Shown: positions 44,439 to 53,974, counted from the stretch's first letter. The stretch: 64,000 bases of DNA from Photobacterium rosenbergii (GCF_003026455.1 NZ_PYMB01000001.1:434001-498000); one strand, 5' to 3'. Notes: generated by a model from the sequence alone, not told the origin. Translations and numbers: made by a program.

Positions 44439-44999
44439 TTGTCGTTTAGTCAGAGTAGTGGGTTTAAATTAGTTTTCATCATGGTTGTATTAAGCGTAAC
44501 TTCTGGATTGTTGTTGACGGCATTATATTTTAATTCTTCATCTTGTATTGCGCCCCTTGGTAATCAAGAGACTGAGTTACAAGCTGAAAGCTTAACCGGC
44601 AATCAGTCTAACTGCATGAATTTTGCCGAACCAGTAATGTTGACAGGAAGTTACGACTCTTCTTCATTATCAGACCCCCAGTTTCAATGGAAAGCGACTG
44701 AGAAGCAGCAAGAAAGCTTTTGGGATAACTGGGCACGCCAATTTGATTCTCCGTTTGTATCTTCTAATACCTCATCCAGTTTTTATGGATTGGGTGTTTG
44801 GATGCCGGAAAAGTTTGCCGAAGATGACATATTAGATGTTGAAGAGGTTAAAGAGCTGATAAAGAAGTACGGCCTACAAATGAGCTTTGGCATAGGGGGA
44901 GAAAACGGTAAGTCTCCTCGTTTACGTTTTGATTATCGTTGGCATGAAGACCGTGACTTGGAAGATGTCTTCATTCAAGTAGAAATCCCCTTTCAGTAA
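44439..44999 (+). CDS. Hypothetical membrane-anchored/exported protein (186 aa)
   Basis: I take the TTG at 44439, which has TAGGA upstream in the end of the NadD-like gene; an in-frame ATG at 44478 has no SD. One N-terminal hydrophobic helix (about 9-31) anchors or exports the protein. The remainder is extracytoplasmic with a Ser/Gln/Asp-rich linker, two cysteines near 36 and 59 that could pair, an acidic helix (DDILDVEEVKELIKKYG) and a terminal beta-strand pattern ending VQVEIPFQ in part. No family recognised. Possibly co-transcribed with the NadD-like gene. Confidence 0.65.
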   Translation: MSFSQSSGFKLVFIMVVLSVTSGLLLTALYFNSSSCIAPLGNQETELQAESLTGNQSNCMNFAEPVMLTGSYDSSSLSDPQFQWKATEKQQESFWDNWARQFDSPFVSSNTSSSFYGLGVWMPEKFAEDDILDVEEVKELIKKYGLQMSFGIGGENGKSPRLRFDYRWHEDRDLEDVFIQVEIPFQ

Positions 45000-45008
45000 T
45001 TTCTTCAC

Positions 45009-45638
45009 TTAATACTCAATGACTTTTGATGCTAATTTGCTCGTATCAAAGCCTTGCAATTTACCTTCATGAAATGAAAGTGCTTTCAGATCCGGAAAAC
45101 GCTCTGACATGATTCCATGATCTCTCGTTGTCGCGTAGCTATGATGAATCACACCAAATCCACTTGGGTAGGGTGTATTCCATAATTGACTATTTGCGAC
45201 CAGGCTAGACGTAATAAATTGTCCAATATAAGTGACTTCATCTTTGGTGATGTCAAAATAAATCGCGAGATCTTGATTTGATGTTGAACGGACAGTTTTA
45301 CGACCGTTACTTCCTTTAAATTGTACTTGGTTGATTTCATATCGCCCGATAGGAAGTTCTGCCACGAACAGTTGGCCTTTATCATGGTCGTTTTCAAAAT
45401 CAGACTTTGCTTGAGTATTGGTTAGCGTGATTTCTTCCGACTTGCCGACTGGGCGAATAGAGAGGGTAGTGATGATACCTTCACCCGTTGAGGGCCATAC
45501 CGTAGTGACTCCTAAGCTGCCTGCAAGATAACCGGTTTCGCTTGTTTCATTAGCGATAGATTCTGGCACGTCAATATAGATACCGGAACTACATCCCCAA
45601 ATCACAAAGCAAAGTGTAAGAGTGAAGAAGCGTTTCAT
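45009..45638 (-). CDS. Hypothetical lipoprotein (209 aa)
   Basis: Start ATG at 45638 with AAGGAC upstream; the longer frame to 45680 would hide the signal peptide. Signal peptide MKRFFTLTLCFVIWGCSS with lipobox IWGC (Cys about 16). The mature part is rich in beta strands and includes a segment (ELPIGRYEINQVQFKG) typical of carboxypeptidase-regulatory or transthyretin-like sandwich domains. No family recognised with confidence. It is convergent with the gene at 44439 (stops 9 nt apart) and divergent from the orphan kinase gene. Confidence 0.65.
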   Translation of the reverse strand: MKRFFTLTLCFVIWGCSSGIYIDVPESIANETSETGYLAGSLGVTTVWPSTGEGIITTLSIRPVGKSEEITLTNTQAKSDFENDHDKGQLFVAELPIGRYEINQVQFKGSNGRKTVRSTSNQDLAIYFDITKDEVTYIGQFITSSLVANSQLWNTPYPSGFGVIHHSYATTRDHGIMSERFPDLKALSFHEGKLQGFDTSKLASKVIEY

Positions 45639-45876
45639 TTGTTGCGTCCTTGCAATGGTGAAGCTGTTCATATGGAGCACGTTAGCTAACGTTATGTACT
45701 ATTAAACATGATACATAATGAATAAGACAGTTATGTAAACAAAATTTGTTAATTTGATCCGTGAAATTAACCAGTCAACGATCAGTTTCGCCCCAAAGAG
45801 GAGCAATTTTACAATGGTTGCATGAGAATGCTTCTTGCCTTAAGGTACCGACCAAAAATACTGCTTGAAAATTCTA

Positions 45877-47259
45877 ATGAGTCTTATTGCTATTCACAAA
45901 ATAAAGTCTGCTTTTTGCCTCGGTGATCGAGAGGGGCTTGCGTTCAAGCTATTTTCGTCGTTCGCGATTAGCTTGTTCATTATCTTACTGTTGCAGAACC
46001 TTGCTGAGGCGGCAATGGTTAGAGTGATGCTACATGTCCCTGAGAAGATAAAGGCCGAAATGATAGAAATGGCTTATCAAGCAGAAGTCAATATCCGAGA
46101 AGGGGATATGGATGAGTTAGCTGATTGGGAAAGGGGGCAGAAATACTATTTGTTTGTGTTAGATGAAAACCAACAGGCAATTAGTGGCAGAGACATGCAC
46201 CCGCATTTTGAATTTAAGCTTCAATATGCTCGAGATATAGATACGGTTTTTGATAACGAGGTTAATCAGCCAATCATTGCCATTCCACTACAGACTGGCC
46301 ATACCATTTATATTCAATTTCCGCATCATCACCATCCGGCGCGATTTTTTACTTACTATTTTACAGTCATCAAAGTCGTCATTGCGGGACTGATATTAGG
46401 GGTTCTGTCTATGATACTCGCTAGGCACTTACAACAGCCTTTGAATAAACTTCAGGTTGCAAGCCAGCGACTAGCTGAGGGGGATTTCTCGGTAAGGGTG
46501 AGCCATGAAGTTGGTGAGACGGTGACAGAGTTTGCGGCTTTGGCTAATAGCTTTGATCATATGACCCGGCGGATTGATGCTTTATCTGAAAAGCAAAAGA
46601 GTCTGATCCGTGATGTGTCACATGAACTGAAGACACCTTTAGCACGTCACGACCTTGCGCTACATTTACTGAGAAGAAAGTTGCCTGAAGAGCAGCAAGG
46701 TTTGCTGGCTCGGCTAGAGCGAGAATCGACTGAAATGAATGATCTTGTTAGTGAGATTCTAGAATATAGCCGCCTGGAAAATGCCAGCTATCAGCTTAAG
46801 CTGCACCCTATCGATCTTTCTAGTTTGTGTGTACTTCAGGTCGATAAAATGAAAGATGCATTGTCGAATGGGCAGACATTAGCGTACCACAGCAGCCAGA
46901 GTGAAGTTTTAGCTGTAGCGGATAACAGCTTGGTCCTTCGAATATTGAATAATTTAATTGGCAACGCTATCAAGTATGCTGGCGAACAAGCAAAAATAAG
47001 CGTCTCGGTGAGGTCTTTGGGAGAAGAAGGGGTTGAGATGTGGGTGGAAGATAACGGTAAAGGTATTTCAGTTCAGAATATAGCCACTATTTTTGACCCA
47101 TTTACCAGGATAGAGTCTTCTCGGGTAAAACAAGCGGGCGGATACGGTCTAGGGTTGGCGATTGTCAAAGAGGCCGTCACGATCATGAATGGTACAGTTA
47201 AAGCCGAAAATCTTGATGAGGGGTTTCGGGTGAAAGTGCAATTGCCCAGTGCAATGTAA
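45877..47259 (+). CDS. Orphan CpxA-like sensor histidine kinase
   Basis: 460 residues from the ATG at 45877; no SD is visible and a TTG four codons upstream is an alternative. First helix (about 22-45), periplasmic loop (about 46-160) holding MHPHFEF and FPHHHHPARFF, second helix (about 166-190), HAMP, HisKA with VSHELKTPLARHDLAL, and HATPase with NNLIGNAIKYAG, VEDNGKGI and GGYGLGLAIV. The His-rich loop suggests metal sensing. No response regulator is adjacent, since the upstream gene is a divergent lipoprotein. A terminator follows. Confidence 0.88.
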   Translation: MSLIAIHKIKSAFCLGDREGLAFKLFSSFAISLFIILLLQNLAEAAMVRVMLHVPEKIKAEMIEMAYQAEVNIREGDMDELADWERGQKYYLFVLDENQQAISGRDMHPHFEFKLQYARDIDTVFDNEVNQPIIAIPLQTGHTIYIQFPHHHHPARFFTYYFTVIKVVIAGLILGVLSMILARHLQQPLNKLQVASQRLAEGDFSVRVSHEVGETVTEFAALANSFDHMTRRIDALSEKQKSLIRDVSHELKTPLARHDLALHLLRRKLPEEQQGLLARLERESTEMNDLVSEILEYSRLENASYQLKLHPIDLSSLCVLQVDKMKDALSNGQTLAYHSSQSEVLAVADNSLVLRILNNLIGNAIKYAGEQAKISVSVRSLGEEGVEMWVEDNGKGISVQNIATIFDPFTRIESSRVKQAGGYGLGLAIVKEAVTIMNGTVKAENLDEGFRVKVQLPSAM

Positions 47260-47266
47260 AAAGAAA

Positions 47267-47289
47267 AGCCCGATGCTTGGCATCGGGCT
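47267..47289. terminator. Bidirectional hairpin terminator
   Basis: AGCCCGATGC/GCATCGGGCT perfect 10-bp stem with a 3-nt loop between the kinase gene and the convergent hypothetical gene. A-rich on the left, so it works best on the minus strand. Confidence 0.82.
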
Positions 47290-47294
47290 GATTG

Positions 47295-47738
47295 TTATTT
47301 CTTCAAACGTTCTACATCGATGACGTTTTTGAATTTGCCTGCTTTGCTGAAAATGTAATCTACGTCAGGCGGGAAATCTTTATTGCTTTTGGCATGCTTC
47401 ATCATGTCGAATACCGTGAACTCGGTCATCACAGCATACTGGTATTCTTTGAAGTCACCGTCTTCAGCTTGCAAGGTCGGGTCATAGTATTTATCACCTT
47501 TGCGAATAATCGCATGGTCTACAACCTCTTCGTCACAACGGTAGCCCAGCACGTAGCGATCGCCTTTTCCGTAGATGACATTCATATAGCTGTTATAGAA
47601 ACATTCGCCCTCGGTTGTCGTACAAGACTCAAGAGTTTCCTCATCCATTGCAGATACGGTAACAAAACGCATTTTATCTGCTTTGAGGTTAAGGGCTGTC
47701 AGCTGCTGACGAACGTTGTCTAGGTTTACTTCTGTCAC
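47295..47738 (-). CDS. Hypothetical cytoplasmic protein (147 aa)
   Basis: The start is GTG at 47738, with a weak SD; the exact start is uncertain. The protein is acidic and globular without a signal peptide or membrane span. Notable are two cysteines in ESCTTTEGECFYNSY and one in GYRCDEEVVDHAI, an aromatic middle, and a C-terminal basic helix. I do not recognise a family. The gene is flanked by a shared terminator and by the Fur-box region of the TonB receptor gene. Confidence 0.6.
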   Translation of the reverse strand: MTEVNLDNVRQQLTALNLKADKMRFVTVSAMDEETLESCTTTEGECFYNSYMNVIYGKGDRYVLGYRCDEEVVDHAIIRKGDKYYDPTLQAEDGDFKEYQYAVMTEFTVFDMMKHAKSNKDFPPDVDYIFSKAGKFKNVIDVERLKK

Positions 47739-47888
47739 TTCAAATGTACCGATAAATTTTAAAAACGCTGCATTATACCTCTCCGATGTAAAAATGACAC
47801 TTTTCCCGTATGGCGATCTTATAAAAACGGTAACTTGACGCTCATTGACACTTCTTTACGAATGCAAAGAATGTAAATTAACTGCAAA

Positions 47889-47903
47889 TGGTAATACTTA
47901 TCA
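47889..47903 (+). promoter_or_regulatory. Fur box before the TonB-dependent receptor
   Basis: TGGTAATACTTATCA matches the 7-1-7 Fur core TGATAATNATTATCA at 12 of 14 defined positions. It is 105 nt before the receptor start, a normal distance for iron-repressed promoters. Confidence 0.75.
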
Positions 47904-48008
47904 CTTATATTCCTGCTCAGCACAAAAATGCATGTGGGTACAAACAAGCCGCCTATCAATAAATCAATAACATGGCGCTGTATCTCAAACGATTTGGAGT
48001 AACGGAAT

Positions 48009-50102
48009 ATGTTTAACAAAAGTCAATTGACTTTACTTATTGGTGCCATCCTAGCGGCACCTGCTGTTTACGCTCAAGAGCATACTGCAACAACTGATGT
48101 TGATGAACACATGGTTGTTACAGGTCGTGATTATGGCTACAAAGCAGATACCAACACGACAGCGATGCGTATTGAAGCAAGCCAACTTGAAACAGCAGGG
48201 CAGGTGTCTGTCATTGATGAGCAGTTGATTGATGAACAGCGTGCCAGTTCACTGGATCAAGTCTTACAGAATGATTCAAGTGTGTCGGTTGGCGACAAAA
48301 CCCGTAATCGTGTGACGTACTCCCTTCGTGGTTTCGAAGTTCAAAGCGGCAGTGGTTTCTTGCGTGATGGCAAGCAGCATTGGTCCCATTACCGCCAGCC
48401 TATTGAATTACTTGAACGTGTAGAAGTACTGAAAGGCCCTTCAGGTCTGTTGTACGGCAAGTCAGCACCAGGTGGCTTGATCAACATGGTTTCTAAGAAA
48501 CCAACTTACGAAACACAGGTAAACGTTAGCCAGGATATTGGTTCTGATAACGAATCTCGTACAGTTGTTGATGTTAGCGGTGCGCTAAACGAAGAACAAA
48601 CATTGCGTGCCCGTGCCATTGTTTCACAGCAAACCTATGACAACTGGCGTACCTATACTGACGGTAGCACCCCCTCAACTGAACGTTTCGTCGGCGGGTT
48701 GTTTGTCGATTACGATGTGAATGACAACGTTATGGTTTCTGTTCACTATGACAAAACACGCGATAAGGGCAGTGTTGATTCCGGTGCGTACGTAAAAGAT
48801 GGCAAGGTAGTTCTTGGTAACGAGCACATCTGGGATGCTCAGTGGTCAGAGATCGAAAACAACGTTGAAAACTATGGTATTGATATCAACGCGCAGTTAA
48901 CAGATGTATGGCGCATGTCTGCGAGCTACAACCACCAGAACTTCTTGCGCCATGATACTGAAAGCTTCTCCAAACCAGAAACCTATGATTCAGAAGCTGG
49001 TACATATAAATATAAAGGCTATGACCGTCTAGATGACTGGCAGTATGATACCGCGTTTTTGGACTTTGTTGGTGAATTTACGGCATTGGGTGTTGACCAT
49101 CAGTTACTTGTCGGCTCTAACTGGCTAGGTTATTACTACTTAGGTAAAACTGACTCGATAGATGGGCTTACCGCACAAGTTGGTAAACCACTCGATAAAC
49201 CTGACGGCTTGAGCTATGAAAATGCGGGGCCGAAAACACCAACTGAGCGTGACTCGTACGGTTTCTATATTCAGGATATGGTAACGTTTAACGATCAATG
49301 GCAAGCATTGGCTGGGATTCGTTACGACCGTGAAGAAACCAAAGGCAAGGATCTTGTTGAAGATGCACTGACACCTAAAGTGGCTGTTATTTACCACCCT
49401 CAGAGCAACGGTTCTATCTATCTTTCTTACTCAGAGAGTTTTGAACCACAAGGTGAAGTGGCAAGTAGTAAAAGTAAAGAGTATCGCAACGATGGTGAGC
49501 ATCTGAAGCCACGTACAGGTAAGCAATACGAATTGGGCACTAAGTGGGAACTGTTTGACGAGCGCTTATTTGTAACAGGTGCGGTATTTGATATAGCACT
49601 TGAAGATGTATCTCTTGACGTTAAACACGATGACGGTACCTACACCAAGACACAAGGTGGAGAGCAAGTACACCGTGGTGCAGAATTTGCGATGCAGGGC
49701 TATCTGACTGACCGCTTCTCTTTGCACGGTAATGCAATGTATCTAGACGCTGAATACAAAAGTCACGCTAAATACGCTGGAAACCGTCCGGCAGACGTAC
49801 CTGAATTTGGTGCAACAGTTTGGTCTCGATACGCGTTTGAGAACAATACCAATGTTAACCTAGGTTTAACTTATGTTGGTGAGCGTTATGGTGACAGTGC
49901 CAACAAGTTCAAGAAAGATGCTTATACACGTGTAGATATGGGTATCTCCCATACTATCCATTATGATCAGAATCTAGATTTCATTGCGCGCTTCAATGTG
50001 GAAAATGTCTTTGATACAGATTATATGATGGGTGGCGACAACACGAATGTAACGCTTGGAGAAGGCCGTAACTACATGGCCACGTTACAAGTACGTTACT
50101 AA
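48009..50102 (+). CDS. TonB-dependent siderophore receptor
   Basis: 697 residues. A signal peptide (about 1-22, ending AVYA) is followed by a TonB-box-like DEHMVVTG, a plug domain (about 50-160; RGFEVQSGSGFLRDG, VEVLKGPSGLLYG, PGGLINMVSKKP) and a 22-strand beta-barrel ending in an aromatic residue (QVRY). This is the siderophore receptor subclass seen in FhuE/FoxA-like proteins; the ligand is not known. It lies behind a Fur box and directly before the TonB2 energy operon, so the two form a local iron-uptake module. Confidence 0.93.
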   Translation: MFNKSQLTLLIGAILAAPAVYAQEHTATTDVDEHMVVTGRDYGYKADTNTTAMRIEASQLETAGQVSVIDEQLIDEQRASSLDQVLQNDSSVSVGDKTRNRVTYSLRGFEVQSGSGFLRDGKQHWSHYRQPIELLERVEVLKGPSGLLYGKSAPGGLINMVSKKPTYETQVNVSQDIGSDNESRTVVDVSGALNEEQTLRARAIVSQQTYDNWRTYTDGSTPSTERFVGGLFVDYDVNDNVMVSVHYDKTRDKGSVDSGAYVKDGKVVLGNEHIWDAQWSEIENNVENYGIDINAQLTDVWRMSASYNHQNFLRHDTESFSKPETYDSEAGTYKYKGYDRLDDWQYDTAFLDFVGEFTALGVDHQLLVGSNWLGYYYLGKTDSIDGLTAQVGKPLDKPDGLSYENAGPKTPTERDSYGFYIQDMVTFNDQWQALAGIRYDREETKGKDLVEDALTPKVAVIYHPQSNGSIYLSYSESFEPQGEVASSKSKEYRNDGEHLKPRTGKQYELGTKWELFDERLFVTGAVFDIALEDVSLDVKHDDGTYTKTQGGEQVHRGAEFAMQGYLTDRFSLHGNAMYLDAEYKSHAKYAGNRPADVPEFGATVWSRYAFENNTNVNLGLTYVGERYGDSANKFKKDAYTRVDMGISHTIHYDQNLDFIARFNVENVFDTDYMMGGDNTNVTLGEGRNYMATLQVRY

Positions 50103-50111
50103 TTGATTAAT

Positions 50112-50141
50112 AAAGGGGGAGGGCACTGTGCTTCCCCCTTT
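50112..50141 (+). terminator. Rho-independent terminator
   Basis: AAAGGGGGA .. TCCCCCTTT stem with a short GC-rich extension, ten nt after the receptor stop. Confidence 0.85.
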
Positions 50142-50170
50142 GCTGTTTTATTAATTAATGTAAATCCAAA

Positions 50171-50185
50171 TGATATCGATTTTCA
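50171..50185 (+). promoter_or_regulatory. Fur box before the TonB2 operon
   Basis: TGATATCGATTTTCA matches TGATAATNATTATCA at 12 of 14 defined positions, with extra flanking symmetry (AAATGA/TCATTT). It is 113 nt before the DUF3450 start, so the TonB2 operon is probably iron-repressed. Confidence 0.75.
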
Positions 50186-50298
50186 TTTGGTGTATATTGA
50201 TTCCCACTCATCGATTCGCACTCGGTGAGTTTATTTGTTTTTGGTATAGCCTTCATAGATTGAAGATTTTTAACGTTTATTAGTGCATTGATTTTAAA

Positions 50299-51060
50299 AT
50301 GAATATCAAGAAAACAAGCCTCGCGCTTTTGGTACTTAGCCTTACATCTGGCGTGCAAGCCAGCACATTGGGTGAAGCCCGAAACCTGGAAAGTTCAATG
50401 AATGCCGCATCGGCAACTAGCCAGAAGAAAATTGACCGCAGTGCGGAAGCCACGTTGTCAATGAAAGCTGAAATTGAGCAACTTCAGGAAGAAGTTCAAA
50501 ACCTACAGGTTTACCGTGACCATCTTGCCAACTTGGTTAATAGCCAAAACCAGGAAATGACGAGTCTAAACCAGCAGATCGAAGGCATTAAAGATACCCG
50601 ACAGGGTGTCGTGCCGCTGATGTACAGCATGCTCAATGGCCTAAAAACCAATGTTGAATCAGACAAGCCTATTCGTAAAGAGCAGCGTCTGGTACGTATC
50701 GAAAAGCTAGAAAAAATGATGGTACAGGCTGATATCAGTGACGCTGAAAAATACCGTCGTATTCTGGAGGCATACCAAATTGAGCTAGATTACGGCACCA
50801 AGATGGGTATCTACCAGGGGCAGGTTGCACTTGGTGACGGTACAATCGAAGCGGATATGCTTTATCTTGGTCGCGTTTCTCTTGTTGCTCGTAGTCTTGA
50901 CGGAACCAATTACTGGTCATGGAACGATAAAGAGTCGGTATGGCAATCGCTCGATCATTCTTTTGCATCAGATATCAATAAAGCCTTTGCTATTGCTTCC
51001 AAACAAGCCGCGCCTAGCCTAATTACACTGCCAGTATCAGTTAACGTGGAGACTAAGTAA
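50299..51060 (+). CDS. DUF3450 exported coiled-coil protein of the TonB2 operon
   Basis: 253 residues: a signal peptide (about 1-22), a long coiled coil (about 35-105, with EIEQLQEEVQNLQ) and a C-terminal globular part (about 150-250). It matches DUF3450, which opens TonB2 operons in Vibrio (VC1548-like). It is presumably periplasmic and accessory to energy transduction; its exact function is unknown to me. It ends two nt before the TtpC-like gene. Confidence 0.88.
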   Translation: MNIKKTSLALLVLSLTSGVQASTLGEARNLESSMNAASATSQKKIDRSAEATLSMKAEIEQLQEEVQNLQVYRDHLANLVNSQNQEMTSLNQQIEGIKDTRQGVVPLMYSMLNGLKTNVESDKPIRKEQRLVRIEKLEKMMVQADISDAEKYRRILEAYQIELDYGTKMGIYQGQVALGDGTIEADMLYLGRVSLVARSLDGTNYWSWNDKESVWQSLDHSFASDINKAFAIASKQAAPSLITLPVSVNVETK

Positions 51061-51061
51061 C

Positions 51062-52393
51062 ATGAAAATCAAAGCGTTAGTGGCAGCATTGTGCCTATTC
51101 TCTGTACCTCTGGCTTCTGCCAATGCCTCGTTAGTACAAGACACCCGCCAAGAAGCCAAAGTTCAGCAGCAGCACAATGCTGAACGAGAGCAGGGTTTCA
51201 AGATGACCGAGCAAGAGTTTAAGTCGCAGCGTGATGCTTTGCTTAAGCAGCGTAAGCAACTTCAAACTGAAACGGACCAGCTAAGCACGACGTTCAGCAA
51301 AAATGAAAACGAACTAGCCAAACTTGAAGAGCAGCTTCGCTTAGAAACGGGCAGCTTGGGTGAGTTGTTCGGTGTTGTTCGTCAGGCCGCAAAAGATCTT
51401 GATTCGGAAATGGGCTTCTCGGTAACGGGCGTTGACCGTAATGAATACCGCAAAGTAATCGACAGCATTGTTGAAGCGAGAACGCTTCCTTCACTAGAAG
51501 AACTGACGGGTTTGTGGAAAGGGCTAGAAGAGCAAATCAATGCCAGCCGAGAATTACGAGCAGTATCAGTGCCTTTCATCGACGGACAGGGCAAAATGGC
51601 TAACGTTGACGCATACCGTTTGGGCAGCCTTGGCCTAATTGGCGAACAAGGCTACCTGGCATGGGACGGCAAGCGCGAATCGGCCAAGCCATATCTTAAA
51701 CAGCCGCAGAACGGTCCGGTAAGCAATCAACTGTCGCAACTTGAGCAAAGTGGTATGCAGTCAATGGTTGTCGACCCGTCTCGTGGCATCATGCTTGAAC
51801 AACTTGCCAATGCTCCTGAGCTAAGAGACCGTATCGAACACGGCGGTGTAGTAGGTAAAATTATCCTAGGTCTTCTTGCTATTGGTCTGGCTATCGGCTT
51901 GTTCCGTGGCGCTAAGCTATTCGCAATTCGCCAGCAGATCAAAAAGCAGCTTAAGACTCCTGAAAACCCAGGCAACAACCCATTGGGCCGTGTGCTTAAC
52001 GTTTACAACAAAGAGCAGACACGTAGTGTTGAAGCACTTGAACTACGTCTACTCGAAACCATTGTTGATGAGCAACAAGGTTTGGAGAAGGGCCTATCTA
52101 TGCTGAAACTACTGGCTGCACTTGCTCCGATGCTGGGCCTCCTGGGTACTGTTACCGGCATGATTGAAACCTTCCAGGTGATCACCCAGTTTGGTAATGG
52201 TGACCCAACGGTGATGGCTGGTGGTATTTCTATGGCATTGGTGACAACGGTACTTGGTCTGGTCGCTGCGATGCCGCTTCTACTTGCGCACAACATGTTG
52301 ACCACTCAGGCTGAAACTATCCGTAGCATCCTTGAAAAACAAGGTATTAGCTTGGTAGCAGAGCAGGCTGAAAAAGCAGGAACGACCGCCTAA
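51062..52393 (+). CDS. ttpC: TtpC-like MotA/TolQ/ExbB proton-channel protein
   Basis: 443 residues. A signal peptide (about 1-21), a periplasmic coiled-coil part (about 25-250) and a C-terminal ExbB/TolQ domain with three helices (about 265-285, 355-380, 395-420; APMLGLLGTVTGMIETF and GISMALVTTVLGLVAAMPLL). This is the TtpC architecture, needed for TonB2-dependent iron transport in Vibrio species in addition to ExbB2. Its stop and the exbB2 start share one base. Confidence 0.9.
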   Translation: MKIKALVAALCLFSVPLASANASLVQDTRQEAKVQQQHNAEREQGFKMTEQEFKSQRDALLKQRKQLQTETDQLSTTFSKNENELAKLEEQLRLETGSLGELFGVVRQAAKDLDSEMGFSVTGVDRNEYRKVIDSIVEARTLPSLEELTGLWKGLEEQINASRELRAVSVPFIDGQGKMANVDAYRLGSLGLIGEQGYLAWDGKRESAKPYLKQPQNGPVSNQLSQLEQSGMQSMVVDPSRGIMLEQLANAPELRDRIEHGGVVGKIILGLLAIGLAIGLFRGAKLFAIRQQIKKQLKTPENPGNNPLGRVLNVYNKEQTRSVEALELRLLETIVDEQQGLEKGLSMLKLLAALAPMLGLLGTVTGMIETFQVITQFGNGDPTVMAGGISMALVTTVLGLVAAMPLLLAHNMLTTQAETIRSILEKQGISLVAEQAEKAGTTA

Positions 52394-52953
52394 TGGAAAG
52401 CAATCTGTATGAAGTTCCGCTAGTGCAAGCTTCATTCTTTGATGCTTGGCAATATTCACTAGAGACATTCATGAACCAAGGTGGTCAGGTGCTCTGGTGG
52501 TTAGCAGCGGTTGTGATGTTTTGCTGGATCTTGGTGATTGAGCGGGTTTTGTACCTGCTCATTACCTACCCGAAACAACGGCAGCAATGGATAGAGAAGT
52601 GGCAGTCAAGAGACGACCACTCATCATGGTACGCACGATCTATGCGTGATGGTTGGTTGAGCCAGGCACATATTGCCCTTAACCAAAACCTGAACCTTAT
52701 CAAGGTACTGGTAGCCATTTGCCCGATGCTGGGCCTGCTAGGCACGGTAACTGGTATGATTTCGGTGTTTGATGTGATGGCAACTCAAGGAAGCAGCCAA
52801 CCTCGGTTGATGGCATCAGGGATCTCCCTGGCAACACTGCCGACAATGGCTGGTATGGTTGCAGCACTGTCAGGCATGTTTGTGCATTCTCGTTTATCCA
52901 AATCCTGCCACAAGCGTGAAATTAAGTTAGAAAAATTATTGAGGAGTCAGTAA
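52393..52953 (+). CDS. exbB: ExbB2 biopolymer transport protein
   Basis: 186 residues, three transmembrane helices (about 33-53, 110-130, 150-170) with the ExbB/TolQ motif CPMLGLLGTVTGMISVF and GISLATLPTMAGMVAAL. It forms the proton channel with ExbD2 and energises TonB2. It is shorter than TtpC, with no signal peptide. It shares a single base with each neighbour, indicating tight coupling in the operon. The 2 in ExbB2 refers to the TonB2 system. Confidence 0.92.
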   Translation: MESNLYEVPLVQASFFDAWQYSLETFMNQGGQVLWWLAAVVMFCWILVIERVLYLLITYPKQRQQWIEKWQSRDDHSSWYARSMRDGWLSQAHIALNQNLNLIKVLVAICPMLGLLGTVTGMISVFDVMATQGSSQPRLMASGISLATLPTMAGMVAALSGMFVHSRLSKSCHKREIKLEKLLRSQ

Positions 52954-53357
52954 TGAGACTGAGTCGTCCTTCTTCAGCCCGTGAAGATGCCCAGGTAGAT
53001 CTGACATCTATGCTGGATATCGTATTTATCATGTTGATTTTCTTTATTGTTACCAGCTCATTTGTTCGAGAGTCCGGTGTTGAAGTCAATCGCCCTCAGG
53101 CCAGTAATGTCGTCAGCCAGAAAGATGCCGGTATTTTTATTGCCATCACATCTGCCAACGATGTCTACATCGATAAGCGTGTTGTTGATGTTGAACGTGT
53201 CCAGGCCACTCTTGAACACTTGCTACTTGAGCAGCCTGAAGCATCGCTGGTGATCCAAGCCGATGAGCATGCCTACAACGGAACGGTTGTTAGAGTTATG
53301 GATGCCGCGAAAGGGGCTGGTGTGCAGAAGATAGCGTTGGCTGCGGAGAAGCGCTAA
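52953..53357 (+). CDS. exbD: ExbD2 biopolymer transport protein
   Basis: 134 residues. One N-terminal helix with the key Asp: VDLTSMLDIVFIMLIFFIVTSSF in part (D at about 22). A periplasmic domain follows. ExbD uses this aspartate for proton-driven action on TonB2. It overlaps the exbB2 and tonB2 genes by one base each. Confidence 0.93.
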   Translation: MRLSRPSSAREDAQVDLTSMLDIVFIMLIFFIVTSSFVRESGVEVNRPQASNVVSQKDAGIFIAITSANDVYIDKRVVDVERVQATLEHLLLEQPEASLVIQADEHAYNGTVVRVMDAAKGAGVQKIALAAEKR

Positions 53358-53974
53358 TGCTGCGTGTACTTATTGCAATCCCAGCTGCTTTTGTAATGGC
53401 CTTGGGGTTGTTCACCTTCATGGCATGGATGGTCGATAACGGCAACCAGCGTCCTGAAGCCGAAAAGCAATTGTTGGCTTTTGATATGGTAATGGTAGAG
53501 CAAGAGCGAGAAGCACAGCGTCGTCAGCGTGCTGCGCCAGAGAAACCTGAAACACCGGAACCGCCACCGCAGGCTGTTCCGAAGGCAGCAAGCCAGACGG
53601 TGACCAATACAATTTCGCCATCAATGCCAAGCTTGAACCTTGATGCATCGGTCTCGGGCTTAGCAATCAACGCTCCGACGTTTTCTGATTTTGGTGCTAA
53701 CCAGCAGGCAATGCCTTTGTACCGTGTTGAGCCAAAATACCCTTCAAGGGCGATGAAGCAGGGGGCCGAAGGTTACGTTGTAATGTCATTTACCATTGAC
53801 CCACAGGGGCGCCCAACAGACATAAGTGTTCTAGATGCAAAGCCTCGCCGTTTGTTTGAACGTGAAGCTATTCAGGCGCTGAGAAAATGGAAGTACCAGC
53901 CTAAAGTTGTCGATGGCAAGTCTATTGCCCAGGTTGGTCAAACGGTAAGACTGGAGTTTAAAATACAGAAATGA
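53357..53974 (+). CDS. tonB: TonB2 energy-transducing protein
   Basis: 205 residues: a cytoplasmic stub and single helix (about 7-27), a short proline-rich linker (PEKPETPEPPPQ), and a C-terminal TonB domain (about 125-205) with YPSRAMKQGAEGYVVMSF and REAIQALRKWKYQPK. TonB2 spans the periplasm to outer-membrane receptors. It is shorter than TonB1-type proteins, as expected for TonB2. It overlaps the TPR gene by 4 nt. Confidence 0.93.
   Translation: MLRVLIAIPAAFVMALGLFTFMAWMVDNGNQRPEAEKQLLAFDMVMVEQEREAQRRQRAAPEKPETPEPPPQAVPKAASQTVTNTISPSMPSLNLDASVSGLAINAPTFSDFGANQQAMPLYRVEPKYPSRAMKQGAEGYVVMSFTIDPQGRPTDISVLDAKPRRLFEREAIQALRKWKYQPKVVDGKSIAQVGQTVRLEFKIQK

Noticed and set aside
47292-47723. 143-codon plus-strand frame
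   Set aside because: It mirrors the minus-strand gene at 47295-47738; both are long, but the minus-strand protein has better composition and its gene ends at the terminator hairpin. Some doubt remains.
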